Origin: JAHRAW01 sp965203265
GTDB taxonomy: Bacteria; Pseudomonadota; Gammaproteobacteria; Arenicellales; Poriferihabitantaceae
Direction: 5' to 3'
Assembly: GCA_965203265.1 (NCBI GenBank)
Contig: CBDBBV010000002.1
Span: forward strand, 1,984,001-2,048,000
DNA: 64,000 nt
Below are positions 16,743 to 25,309 of this stretch, one piece after another. Position 1 is the first letter of the stretch, and each line of letters opens with the position of its first letter. Position numbers and translations under genes: made by a program. Below the pieces are notes generated by a model. The model was not told where the DNA came from and ran no database searches. It saw nothing but the letters and a program-made list of their open reading frames with translations.

Positions 16743-16761
16743 GGGTGATTTGTGAACTGGA

Positions 16762-17547
16762 TTAATAATAATCTATTTTTTCCTCGGCTATTTGCTTGAA
16801 TTTTTCGTTCAATTGAATTTTATAATTTTTTCCTACTTCATCAAATAGTTTCAACAAATCTGGAAAAGTATTTTTACCACCTAAAAAGTCCCAGTACTCC
16901 TCCCCTATTAGAAAATCATTCGGATGATCCATCATTCCAGATTCTGTAAAGCGCTTATATGGTTCTGGGTGATATGGGTTATATGGAAACACCAAATACA
17001 CATTAATAGGGTACCCCCTTCTTGCAATCCATTCCAACAATTTTGTTTTGCTTTTTTCAAAGACATCGATATTTGGTTTAGCGGTTTTTATTTCAAAACA
17101 ATGTTCTTCTCCGTTTCGTTTCATATAAAAATCAACAATCAATCCTGATTTTTGAGGCTCCTCATTTTCAGCAGACGCCCTCAATACTTCTTCTTTTTCT
17201 GCGCTAATGTTTGCTGCCCTATCTCCATTTCTAATTTCTGATACGATTTTTGAAATAATCGATTTTCGTTCTTTTGAAATAGCATGCCCTATATTTTTAT
17301 AGTTCGTATAAGTTTCTTCTGCTGTTTCTGATGCAATAATCACTGAAATATCTTCGTATATGCTCATTCCAAGTGTTGTGGCCATCGAATGTATAAATGA
17401 ATATGCTGCAATTTTCTCATTGTCTTGAACAAGTCTGGCCAAAAATGGCATTGAGGTAGTTTCACTGCCATACCCATCCAATTTATTTTGCATTTTTTCT
17501 GATAACAGATCAGAGATTTTCTGTTTTTGATTATTCGACAAAGGCAT
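16762..17547 (-). CDS. TdeIII-family type II restriction endonuclease
   Basis: A protein of 261 residues in AT-rich DNA. It has a PD-(D/E)xK core: VDFYMKRNGEEHCFEIKTAK supplies Asp, Glu and Lys, followed by PNIDVFEKSKTKLLEW. The stretch VYLVFPYNPYHPEPYKRFTE and the motif EYWDFLGGKNTFPDLLKLFD are, as recalled, characteristic of the TdeIII family, whose founder recognises GGNCC. It lies 31 bp after the methyltransferase gene on the same strand, forming a type II restriction-modification pair. The recognition sequence is inferred from the family and not demonstrated. Confidence 0.82.
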   Translation of the reverse strand: MPLSNNQKQKISDLLSEKMQNKLDGYGSETTSMPFLARLVQDNEKIAAYSFIHSMATTLGMSIYEDISVIIASETAEETYTNYKNIGHAISKERKSIISKIVSEIRNGDRAANISAEKEEVLRASAENEEPQKSGLIVDFYMKRNGEEHCFEIKTAKPNIDVFEKSKTKLLEWIARRGYPINVYLVFPYNPYHPEPYKRFTESGMMDHPNDFLIGEEYWDFLGGKNTFPDLLKLFDEVGKNYKIQLNEKFKQIAEEKIDYY

Positions 17548-17578
17548 GATTTTTTACGCAAGCATAAATTGAAAAACT

Positions 17579-19183
17579 CTAGCCATTCTTCAAATGAAAA
17601 ATAGTTTCCGCATATACATTGGTTCTGTCTTTCTCCACTCGATTCAAAACCGGGCGTTTGAATCGATTTACGATCTTCATCCCAGCCAATCCGGCAATGT
17701 CGGGGTAAAGGTTGTACTTGTCATTAGCCACTAGGAATGTGTCATGGTCTTCCTGAAGGTACTGCCGGCAATTTTTCAAGACTTCCGCTATGCCGGTGGT
17801 ATAAGAGTCCCTTGCCGCTTTCCCCTGACCTTTGGAGAGAGGGCCGATTTCCAGCTCGTCTTCCCGATTGAATCCGAATATCTCGTAGGCATAAGCGTGT
17901 TGTTCGTGGTAGTCGATGAGACCAACATATGGGGGACTAGAAAAGATACCTCTGATTTTATGTTTCGACAACATTTCCGCAAAATCGGCGTTTCGCTTTT
18001 TTGTCTCGCTGAAAATATCGATATTTCTGCTATCGCCTTGCAAACAAATTTGCCGTGTATCGGTTCTCAGTTCATCGAATTCCCGTAGTCGGTTCACTGT
18101 ATCCGTGGCATATCTCTTCCACCAACCGGCGATGGAAAATATCGGCTTGCATATTTTGCCGTGCTTCTTGCAATAATATGTTGTGGTAACCGGCTCCTTC
18201 AAGGTGCCCAAGTCTGCATGCGTGGTCGCTCGGCAAGAACGCACGGTTCTACTCAGGATAACAGTTAGTATTTTCCTGATTTCCTTGTTGTCAATCTTGC
18301 TCAACTCTTCAAGCAGAAAATCCACTTCATTCCTTATAGGCGCCAACAGCCATTTGCCCAGGAAACCAGTGCTTTCATCTTGTTCGACTTTTATGCGGTA
18401 TTTCTTTATCAGTGCAAAGTAAACCAGCATGAATTCTTTTTCCTTTCCTTTTGCATATTCCATCTCGGCGATTTCACCCCTGCTCACCTTTCTCTTGTAT
18501 TCCGGCGACGGAAACCACTCGGCATTGAATCTTGCCAGTTTCGCCAGAAGATGATGTTCAAAGACGGCATTCCTTTTCCCTTCCCGAAACGCCTCCAACT
18601 TTACAGTCAACTCGCGAATAGCGCCTGCAAGCAAAGCAATATCGTGCTTTTCGATCTTGACATTGGCGACCAAACTATTGAATAGGGAAACATCTATTCC
18701 GACCGCGTGCAATCCCAATTCATTCGCCTGAACCAATGTGGTTCCGCTCCCACAAAATGGATCCAATACGGTATCGCCATTGCGGAAATAAACTTCTTTC
18801 TTGAACCCATCGGTATGCGTATCGAGAAAATACTCCACCAGCTGAGGAATGAATTTCCCCTTGTACGGATGCAATCTATGTACATGTTTCGTTCTTTCCC
18901 TTTCCGTGTATTGCGCAAAGGACAGATGCCAATCCAGATCATCCCCCAATGCCTTTTTCCATCTCGTTTCATTGTTGAATGAATCGTAATAGGATTTCAA
19001 TTCCTTTTTATTGATCAGTGTACCGCCGTTCTTTCTATATTTCGTAACTTTTCCATATTGCAACAAGTACGAAATGTTCGAGGGCGTAACATCCCGACTC
19101 GTATACTGCGCGGCCCATTCGGCGGCTTGACGCAGGTTGATCAAGGTGTCGCTTTCTTCGGTGAGCAATGTATGTTGATTCAT
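17579..19183 (-). CDS. Type II DNA methyltransferase partnered with TdeIII-like nuclease
   Basis: A protein of 534 residues. Residues about 10-70 (LRQAAEWAAQYTSRDVTPSN, then KELKSYYDSF) resemble a small DNA-binding winged-helix module. The AdoMet motif I DPFCGSGTTLVQANELG is around residue 140, followed by GIDVS. The catalytic motif IV is SSPPYVGLIDYHEQHAYAY near residue 430. Order I before IV with SPPY suggests an N4-cytosine (or N6-adenine) alpha-type enzyme. N4-cytosine would suit a GGNCC-like target. It precedes the nuclease gene and is AT-rich like it. Confidence 0.88.
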   Translation of the reverse strand: MNQHTLLTEESDTLINLRQAAEWAAQYTSRDVTPSNISYLLQYGKVTKYRKNGGTLINKKELKSYYDSFNNETRWKKALGDDLDWHLSFAQYTERERTKHVHRLHPYKGKFIPQLVEYFLDTHTDGFKKEVYFRNGDTVLDPFCGSGTTLVQANELGLHAVGIDVSLFNSLVANVKIEKHDIALLAGAIRELTVKLEAFREGKRNAVFEHHLLAKLARFNAEWFPSPEYKRKVSRGEIAEMEYAKGKEKEFMLVYFALIKKYRIKVEQDESTGFLGKWLLAPIRNEVDFLLEELSKIDNKEIRKILTVILSRTVRSCRATTHADLGTLKEPVTTTYYCKKHGKICKPIFSIAGWWKRYATDTVNRLREFDELRTDTRQICLQGDSRNIDIFSETKKRNADFAEMLSKHKIRGIFSSPPYVGLIDYHEQHAYAYEIFGFNREDELEIGPLSKGQGKAARDSYTTGIAEVLKNCRQYLQEDHDTFLVANDKYNLYPDIAGLAGMKIVNRFKRPVLNRVEKDRTNVYAETIFHLKNG

Positions 19184-19364
19184 GTTTTCACGCCAAACTG
19201 ACGATTCGTTCTTTCATGCACGAAACCACCGATCCGGCTCCGCTGTAGCGTATTTATCAGATACTCCGCCACCTTTGCAACATGTATCACGTTTTTCGGC
19301 AACTTCATCTCGCCGGATGTGGCAGAATACGCCCGTCATTACCACACCCCGAACCAACCTCCCC

Positions 19365-19847
19365 ATGCCCAACCGCCCCCTATTCCTAACCGGCTTCCTC
19401 CTCTGCACCGCCCTCATCACCACGGCGCTGTATTTCCAACACATCGCCGGCCTCGCCCCCTGCCCACTGTGCATTTTCCAGCGGGTGGCGTTCATCATCG
19501 TCGGAATATTTTTACTCGGTGGGTTCTTGCACAACCCGCGCGGTTGGGGGCGGCGGGTGTATGGGGGCGTGGCTGCCGGTGTCGCCGTTCTCGGCGCGGC
19601 GGTGGCGGGGCGGCATGTGTGGTTGCAGAATTTGCCGGCGGATCAGGTGCCGGAATGCGGCCCCGGACTCGCCTTCATGTTCGAGGCGTTTCCGGTGCAA
19701 AAAGCGCTCGGCATGGTGTTGCAAGGCTCCGGCGAATGCGCCGAAGTGCAGTGGAGTTTGTTCGGCCTCAGTATGCCCGCGTGGAGTCTTGTATGGCTAG
19801 TGGCGCTGGCGTTGTTGTCTCTGTTCATCGCCGCGCGGCGCGGCTGA
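19365..19847 (+). CDS. dsbB: Disulfide bond formation protein DsbB
   Basis: A protein of 160 residues, an inner-membrane quinone reductase that reoxidises DsbA. Four hydrophobic segments are visible. The first periplasmic redox pair is in APCPLCIFQRVAF (CPLC), and the second loop holds the other pair, in VPECGPGLAF and GECAEVQW. The start MPNRPLFLTGFLLC at 19365 places the first membrane helix at the N terminus. About 180 bp of non-coding sequence separate it from the divergent methyltransferase gene. Confidence 0.95.
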   Translation: MPNRPLFLTGFLLCTALITTALYFQHIAGLAPCPLCIFQRVAFIIVGIFLLGGFLHNPRGWGRRVYGGVAAGVAVLGAAVAGRHVWLQNLPADQVPECGPGLAFMFEAFPVQKALGMVLQGSGECAEVQWSLFGLSMPAWSLVWLVALALLSLFIAARRG

Positions 19848-19865
19848 GGGCGAGGGCGGGCACGC

Positions 19866-20840
19866 TCAACCCGACTGCCGACCCTCCACCCCGACCTCCC
19901 AACCGGGCGCCTCCTCTTCCTCATCAACTATTTCCTCGGGAAATCCGGAGGCGCGAATTTCCACGCCGCAAGATTCCTCCAAACGCTTGATGATGTTGGG
20001 CGACCATTCGCGCGCGCCGTATTTCTCCCGCCCGTCGGCGAACATCGCCACCAGCACCGGCGCCAATTCCAGCGGCACTTGGCCGCGCTCGGCGATGGCA
20101 CTGAACAGGCCGATGTCCTTGCACACCAAGTCCATGGTGAAATTGATGTCGCGACTGCCGTTGAGGATCACCTGACTCTCGGTTTCATGCACGAAGGAAT
20201 TCCCCGAGGAAATGCGGATGGCCTGATACGCGGTGTTGAGATCCATGCCGGCCACCTTTGCCGTTACCAGCGCCTCGCACAGGGCGGCCAGATTGGCGGT
20301 CGCCAGATAGTTGGTGATCACCTTGAGCACCGAGGCGGAGCCCAACGGCCCGGTGTGCAGCACCCGCCGGCCCATGGCGGTGAGCGCCGGCAGAGCCTGC
20401 TCGAAGGCGGCGCGCTCGCCGCCGACGAATATGGCGATATTGCCGGTGGCGGCGCGGTGGCAGCCTCCCGACACCGGCGAATCCACCGGCCGGCCGCCGA
20501 CGGCTTCCACCTTCCGCCCCAGACGGCGCACCTCGGCCTCGTCAGTGGTGCTCATTTCCAGCCAGAGTTTCCCCGGCGACAGGCCCGCCAGCACGCCGTC
20601 CTCCGCTTCCAGCACAGCGGCGCTGGCCGCCGGCGACGGCAGGCAGGTGATCACCGCGTCGGCCCACTCGGCCAGAGATTGCGGCGAATCGCCCCAACCG
20701 GCGCCGCGCGCGAGAAAGGGGGCGGCGGCGGTTTGGTCGAGGTCGCGCACGCGCAGGTCGAAGCCGTTGCGCAACAAACTGCCGGCCAACTTGCCGCCGA
20801 CATTGCCGAGGCCGATAAAACCTATTTTCATAGTCGTCAT
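19866..20840 (-). CDS. NAD(P)-dependent beta-hydroxyacid dehydrogenase (3-hydroxyisobutyrate dehydrogenase-like)
   Basis: A protein of 324 residues. The Rossmann start is MKIGFIGLGNVGGKLAGSLL. DSPVSGGCHRAATGNIAIFV is the substrate-binding signature, and the catalytic lysine lies in GSASVLKVITNYLATANLAA. The tail is longer and more acidic than usual (EEIVDEEEEAPG). The family includes 3-hydroxyisobutyrate, tartronate semialdehyde and related dehydrogenases; the substrate cannot be separated by eye. An in-frame ATG at 20831 is an equally good start. It is divergent from the CoA transferase gene. Confidence 0.88.
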   Translation of the reverse strand: MTTMKIGFIGLGNVGGKLAGSLLRNGFDLRVRDLDQTAAAPFLARGAGWGDSPQSLAEWADAVITCLPSPAASAAVLEAEDGVLAGLSPGKLWLEMSTTDEAEVRRLGRKVEAVGGRPVDSPVSGGCHRAATGNIAIFVGGERAAFEQALPALTAMGRRVLHTGPLGSASVLKVITNYLATANLAALCEALVTAKVAGMDLNTAYQAIRISSGNSFVHETESQVILNGSRDINFTMDLVCKDIGLFSAIAERGQVPLELAPVLVAMFADGREKYGAREWSPNIIKRLEESCGVEIRASGFPEEIVDEEEEAPGWEVGVEGRQSG

Positions 20841-21049
20841 CTGCGGATTTTGCGTGTGGTTGCGTGGGTCGGGGCGAGGACGAAACAGTGCTCGCCGAAA
20901 TGCGGCGGCGGGTTCACATCAAGACTATTCACGGCCGATCCCATTGGCGGCTCCCGTGGTGGGCGAGGCGGCTATTGTATACTCGAAGGCGTGGGCGGTG
21001 GGTCGGCCGGATCGGCCATGCAGCCCGCCGTCATTTTCCGGAGAACCCC

Positions 21050-22297
21050 ATGAAAGCCCTCGAAAACATCAAGGTACTCGACTTCACCCATGTCCAGTCG
21101 GGGCCGACCTGTACCCAGCTGCTCGCTTGGCTCGGCGCCGATGTGATCAAGGTCGAGCGCCCCGGAGTGGGGGACGCCACCCGCCGGCAGTTGGTCGATG
21201 TGCCCGGCGCCGACTCGCTGTACTTCACCATGTTGAATCACAACAAGCGCTCGCTCACCCTCAACGGCAAGCACGAAACCGGCAAGCAGGTGCTCGAACG
21301 GCTGGTGAAAATCTGCGATGTGATGGTGGAGAATTTCGCGCCGGGGGCATTGGATCGCATGGGTTTTTCCTGGGAGCGGGTGCAACTGCTCAATCCGAGG
21401 ATGATTCTGGCGTCGGTCAAGGGCTTCGGCTCCGGCCCGTATCAGGACTGCAAGGTGTATGAAAACGTCGCCCAGTGCGCCGGCGGCGCCGCCTCGACCA
21501 CGGGCTTTCCAGACGGCCCGCCGCTGGTTACCGGCGCGCAGATCGGCGATTCCGGAACCGGCATCAACCTCGCCCTCGGCATCGTCGCCGCGCTCTTTCA
21601 GCGGGAGAAAAGCGGACGGGGTCAGCGGGTGCTGGCGCCCATGCAGGACGGCGTGCTCAACCTGTGCCGAGTCAAGCTGCGCGATCAGCAACGCCTCGCC
21701 CGCGGCCCCCTCGCGGAATATTCCCCGCCCGGCGAGGGCATCGACTACGGCGACACCACGCCGCGCGCCGGCAACGATTCCGGCGGCGGCCAGCCGGGTC
21801 GAATCCTGCGCTGCAAGGGATGGCGGCGCGACCCCAACGCCTACACCTATTTCGTCACGCAGGAGGCCGTGTGGGGGAATATCTGCGAGGTCATCGGCAA
21901 GCCCGATTGGAAGCACGACCCCGACTACGCCACGGCGGCGGCGCGCCTGCCTCGTCTGGACGCCGTGTTCGCCGCGGTCGAGGCGTGGACGCGCACCAAG
22001 ACCAAATTCGAGGTGATGGAAATCTGCAATCCATTGCACATTCCGGTGGGCCCGATCCTGTCGATGAAGGAACTCGCCGAGGCGCCTTCCCTGCGGCAGA
22101 CCGGCACGGTGGTGGAGGTGGATCATCCCGAACGGGGCAGTTATCTGACCGTGGGGTGTCCGATCAAACTGTCCGACTCCGAGGTGGAGGTAACGCGCGC
22201 TCCCCTGCTCGGCGAGCACACCGAGGAAATCCTGCGCGAGGTGCTCGGCTGCGCGGCGGACGAGGTAGCCGCCATCAAGGAATCGGGCGCCGTGTGA
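21050..22297 (+). CDS. frc: CaiB/BaiF CoA-transferase, formyl-CoA:oxalate CoA-transferase-like
   Basis: A protein of 415 residues, a family III CoA-transferase. It begins ALENIKVLDFTHVQSGPTCT and carries ADVIKVERPGVGDATR. The catalytic aspartate is probably that in TGAQIGDSGTGINLALG. MQDGVLNLCRVKLRDQQRL matches formyl-CoA transferases as recalled, and CPIKLSDSEVEVTRAPLLG is the usual C-terminal motif. The start at 21050 has a GGAG 8 bp upstream. The oxalyl-CoA decarboxylase partner is not in the window, so the oxalate role is inferred. Confidence 0.85.
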   Translation: MKALENIKVLDFTHVQSGPTCTQLLAWLGADVIKVERPGVGDATRRQLVDVPGADSLYFTMLNHNKRSLTLNGKHETGKQVLERLVKICDVMVENFAPGALDRMGFSWERVQLLNPRMILASVKGFGSGPYQDCKVYENVAQCAGGAASTTGFPDGPPLVTGAQIGDSGTGINLALGIVAALFQREKSGRGQRVLAPMQDGVLNLCRVKLRDQQRLARGPLAEYSPPGEGIDYGDTTPRAGNDSGGGQPGRILRCKGWRRDPNAYTYFVTQEAVWGNICEVIGKPDWKHDPDYATAAARLPRLDAVFAAVEAWTRTKTKFEVMEICNPLHIPVGPILSMKELAEAPSLRQTGTVVEVDHPERGSYLTVGCPIKLSDSEVEVTRAPLLGEHTEEILREVLGCAADEVAAIKESGAV

Positions 22298-22339
22298 GAC
22301 GCAATCCGTAATAACCAGTAGACAATTCGAGGTAGCACC

Positions 22340-23317
22340 ATGATCAACCAGATCGTCGTTCACGAAACCGGCGGCGCCGAGGTGATGAAGTGGGAACTCG
22401 CCGACCTGGCCGATCCCAAGCCGGATGAAATCCAAATCCGCCATCGCGCCATCGGGCTGAATTTCATCGATGTGTATTTCCGCACCGGCGTGTATGCGGC
22501 GCCGCAGTTGCCGTTCACCCCGGGCCTCGAGGCCGCCGGCGTGGTCGAAAAGGTCGGCGCGGAGGTTGCCGACTTGCGAGTCGGCGATCGAGTCGCCTAC
22601 GCCTCGCCGCCGGTCGGCGCCTACTGCGAGGCGCGCAATCTACCGGCGGCGCGGGCGGTGCGGATTGCCGACTGCATCGATGACCACACCGCAGCCGCCA
22701 TCATGCTGAAGGGCATGACCGCCCATTACCTGTTGCGCAGCGCCTATCGGGTCGAAGCGGGGGACGCCGTCCTGTTTCACGCCGCCGCCGGTGGAGTCGG
22801 GCTGATCGCGTGCCAATGGGCGAGCCATCTCGGCGCCACCGTCATCGGCACGGTCGGCTCCGAGGAAAAGGCCGAGATCGCCCGCGCCAACGGCTGCCAC
22901 CACGTGATCGACTACCGCCGGGAGAATTTCGTCGAGCGGGTTCTGGAGATCACCGACGGCGCGGGCGTGCCGGTGGTGTACGACTCGGTCGGGCAGGCCA
23001 CCTTCGCCGCCTCCCTCGACTGCCTGAAAATGCGCGGCACGATGGTGTCCTTCGGCCAGTCCTCCGGCGTGGTCGCGCCGCTGGACATCGGCATACTCGC
23101 CGCCAAAGGCTCGCTGCGCCTGACGCGGCCAACCCTGTTCCACTACACAGCCGAGCGCGAGGAGTTGATCTATCGCGCCAACGAGGTGTTCGATGCGGTG
23201 GGTTCCGGCGCGGTCGCCGTGCGCGTCAATCAGCGATGGCCGCTGGCCGAGGCGGTCGCCGCCCATCGCGAGCTGGAAAACCGCCGTACCACCGGATCAA
23301 GCGTGTTGCTGCCGTAA
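22340..23317 (+). CDS. Zinc-free quinone oxidoreductase (NADPH:quinone reductase, MDR superfamily)
   Basis: A protein of 325 residues. It has the quinone oxidoreductase start (INQIVVHETGGAEVMKWEL) and GLNFIDVYFRTGVY. The MDR GHE region is replaced by TPGLEAAGVVEKVG, as in zinc-independent members. The nucleotide-binding motif AAAGGVGLIACQWASHLGA binds NADPH, and YDSVGQATFAASLDCLKMRG follows. A GAGGTAGC ribosome-binding stretch precedes the ATG. It lies 42 bp after the CoA-transferase gene on the same strand and may be cotranscribed. Confidence 0.93.
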   Translation: MINQIVVHETGGAEVMKWELADLADPKPDEIQIRHRAIGLNFIDVYFRTGVYAAPQLPFTPGLEAAGVVEKVGAEVADLRVGDRVAYASPPVGAYCEARNLPAARAVRIADCIDDHTAAAIMLKGMTAHYLLRSAYRVEAGDAVLFHAAAGGVGLIACQWASHLGATVIGTVGSEEKAEIARANGCHHVIDYRRENFVERVLEITDGAGVPVVYDSVGQATFAASLDCLKMRGTMVSFGQSSGVVAPLDIGILAAKGSLRLTRPTLFHYTAEREELIYRANEVFDAVGSGAVAVRVNQRWPLAEAVAAHRELENRRTTGSSVLLP

Positions 23318-23333
23318 CTCCGGGGGGAGGCGA

Positions 23334-23651
23334 TCAGCCGAAAATCCCGTCTCCGCGCTGATCGATCAGGGTTTTCGACTTGCTGACGATCAGCGAGATC
23401 GCCGCCTCCTTGGTGACCGAGGTGTCGGCGCGGATGAAGATGTGCTGCTTGATCTCGCCATCCATCTTTTTGCGGATGATGCCCTCGGTGGACCAGCCGC
23501 CGGTAACTTTGCGTGGGCAGGGGCTGATGCGGAAGTCGTTGTATTCCACCGCGGCTTCCTCCTTGCCGAGCCGGCGGGGCGCGCCTCTGCCACCGCCGCC
23601 GCCGTCGTTACGGTGGAACAACCCTTTCAGAAATTCGATCATGCCGATCAA
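23334..23651 (-). CDS. HlyU-family protein
   Basis: A protein of 105 residues. A short basic start (MIGMIEFLKGLFHRND) with a glycine run is followed by EYNDFRISPCPRKVTGGWST, then IRKKMDGEIKQHIFIRADTS and SKSKTLIDQRGDGIFG. The IRADT and terminal KTLIDQ-G motifs are those of the HlyU (PF10115) family, small proteins named after a Vibrio haemolysin regulator but mostly of unknown role in other bacteria. The ATG overlaps the TGA of sthA (ATGA), implying coupling. Confidence 0.8.
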   Translation of the reverse strand: MIGMIEFLKGLFHRNDGGGGGRGAPRRLGKEEAAVEYNDFRISPCPRKVTGGWSTEGIIRKKMDGEIKQHIFIRADTSVTKEAAISLIVSKSKTLIDQRGDGIFG

Positions 23652-25045
23652 TTTTCCAATGCCGCGATGCGATTTTGGGCATACAGCGCGGCGACCTTGT
23701 ATGCCTCGGCCAGAGTCGGGTAATTGAACGCATTTTCGAGGAAGTAATCCAGCGTGCCCTTGAGAGTCAATACCGCTTGGCCGATGTGGATGAGCTCGGT
23801 CGCGCCCTCGCCGACTATGTGCACGCCCAGCAGGCGGCGGGTCTTGGTGGAGAAGATGGCCTTGATGATGCCCGACTCCAGCCCCATGACCTTGCCGCGA
23901 GAAGTCTCGCGCAACGGGGTAATGCCGACCTCGTAGGGAATTTTGCGCGCGATCACTTCCTCCTCGGACATGCCCACGGTGGACATTTCCGGCACTGCGT
24001 AGATGCCGTAGGGGAAGAATTTCGGCGATTTGTGCACCGGCTCACCCAATGCGTGCAACGCCGCGATTCGCCCCTGCTCCAGCGAAGTCGAGGCCAAACT
24101 GGGGAAGCCGATGACATCGCCGGCGGCGTAGATGTGCGGCTGGGTGGTCTGGAAGGAGTCGTTGACCGACAGGCGTCCGCGATGATCCACCTCGAGGCCG
24201 CATTGGTCGAGGCCGAGGCGATCGGTGGCGCCGACTCGGCCGGCGGCGAACAACACCATATCCGAGGCGAAGGCGCGCCCGCTTTCCAATCTCACCACGC
24301 AGGAACCGTTCTTGCGACTTTCGATGGCGGCGACCTTCTGCCCGAATTGCAGGCGCAGGCCGGCGTCGACGATGCTGTGGCGGAAGTGCATGAGGATTTC
24401 CTTGTCGATGAAGTCGAGCATGGTCTCGCGCGGCTCGATGAGGGTTACATTGATATCCAGCGCCTTGAATATGGTGGCGTACTCCACCCCGACCACGCCG
24501 GCGCCGATGACCGTGATCGACCTCGGCAGCTTGTTCATGCGGGTTACTTCATCGCTGTCGATGATGGTGCTGCCGTCGAAGGGGACATAGTCGGGCCGGT
24601 AGGTGCGGGTGCCGACTGTGATGATGAATCGATCCGCGTGCAGCTCGACCACATCACCGTTGGAGGTGTTCACCACAATGCCCTGTTCGCTGGTGAATCG
24701 GCCATGCCCGCACACGATCTCCACGCCGTTTCGCACCAGTTGATCCTCGAGAATATCCACCTCCCGCTTGAGGGTCATATTCAGGCGGCGCATCAGATCG
24801 GCGGCGGTAATATCGTGCTTGACACGATAGGAGCGGCCATAGAAACCGCGCTCGCGCCAGCCGGTGAGATTGAGCACGGTCTCGCGCATGGTCTTGCTGG
24901 GGATGGTGCCGGTATGCACGCATACCCCGCCGACCTCGGACATGCCGTCCACCACGGCCACCCGCCGCCCCAATTTGGCAGATTGGATGGCGGCGGTCTT
25001 GCCCGCAGGACCGCTGCCGATGACGATGACATCGTATTTCTGCAT
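23648..25045 (-). CDS. sthA: Soluble pyridine nucleotide transhydrogenase
   Basis: A protein of 465 residues, an FAD enzyme transferring hydride from NADPH to NAD. The FAD motif is YDVIVIGSGPAGKTAAIQSA, followed by EVGGVCVHTGTIPSKTMRET, which carries only one of the two cysteines seen in disulfide reductases, as is typical of SthA. The NAD motif is ITVIGAGVVGVEYATIFKAL, the FAD-contact motif IYAAGDVIGFPSLASTS, and the dimerisation domain ends FNYPTLAEAYKVAAL. The start MQKYDV at 25045 is chosen over an ATG at 25102. The HlyU-like gene follows with an ATGA overlap. Confidence 0.95.
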   Translation of the reverse strand: MQKYDVIVIGSGPAGKTAAIQSAKLGRRVAVVDGMSEVGGVCVHTGTIPSKTMRETVLNLTGWRERGFYGRSYRVKHDITAADLMRRLNMTLKREVDILEDQLVRNGVEIVCGHGRFTSEQGIVVNTSNGDVVELHADRFIITVGTRTYRPDYVPFDGSTIIDSDEVTRMNKLPRSITVIGAGVVGVEYATIFKALDINVTLIEPRETMLDFIDKEILMHFRHSIVDAGLRLQFGQKVAAIESRKNGSCVVRLESGRAFASDMVLFAAGRVGATDRLGLDQCGLEVDHRGRLSVNDSFQTTQPHIYAAGDVIGFPSLASTSLEQGRIAALHALGEPVHKSPKFFPYGIYAVPEMSTVGMSEEEVIARKIPYEVGITPLRETSRGKVMGLESGIIKAIFSTKTRRLLGVHIVGEGATELIHIGQAVLTLKGTLDYFLENAFNYPTLAEAYKVAALYAQNRIAALEN

Positions 25046-25309
25046 GATCTGTCCGCGAAAGCCGCTGGATGAAGTCTGCGTGGTGGGGTTGATGGGCAAC
25101 ATTGTATGCCATTTCGCGCGGCGGCGGTTGGAGTGAACGGCGATGGGAAAAAACGGCTAAAATAGGACATATCGGTCGCCAACTTTCTTGAAATAATCAT
25201 CCATCCAAGTCAACTAAATCAGTATGTTTATCCGTATATTTGCCATTTGTTAGGTGTTCATGCTAAAAATAGCCGTACAAATAGCACAATCCACTAACGC
25301 CAAAACACC

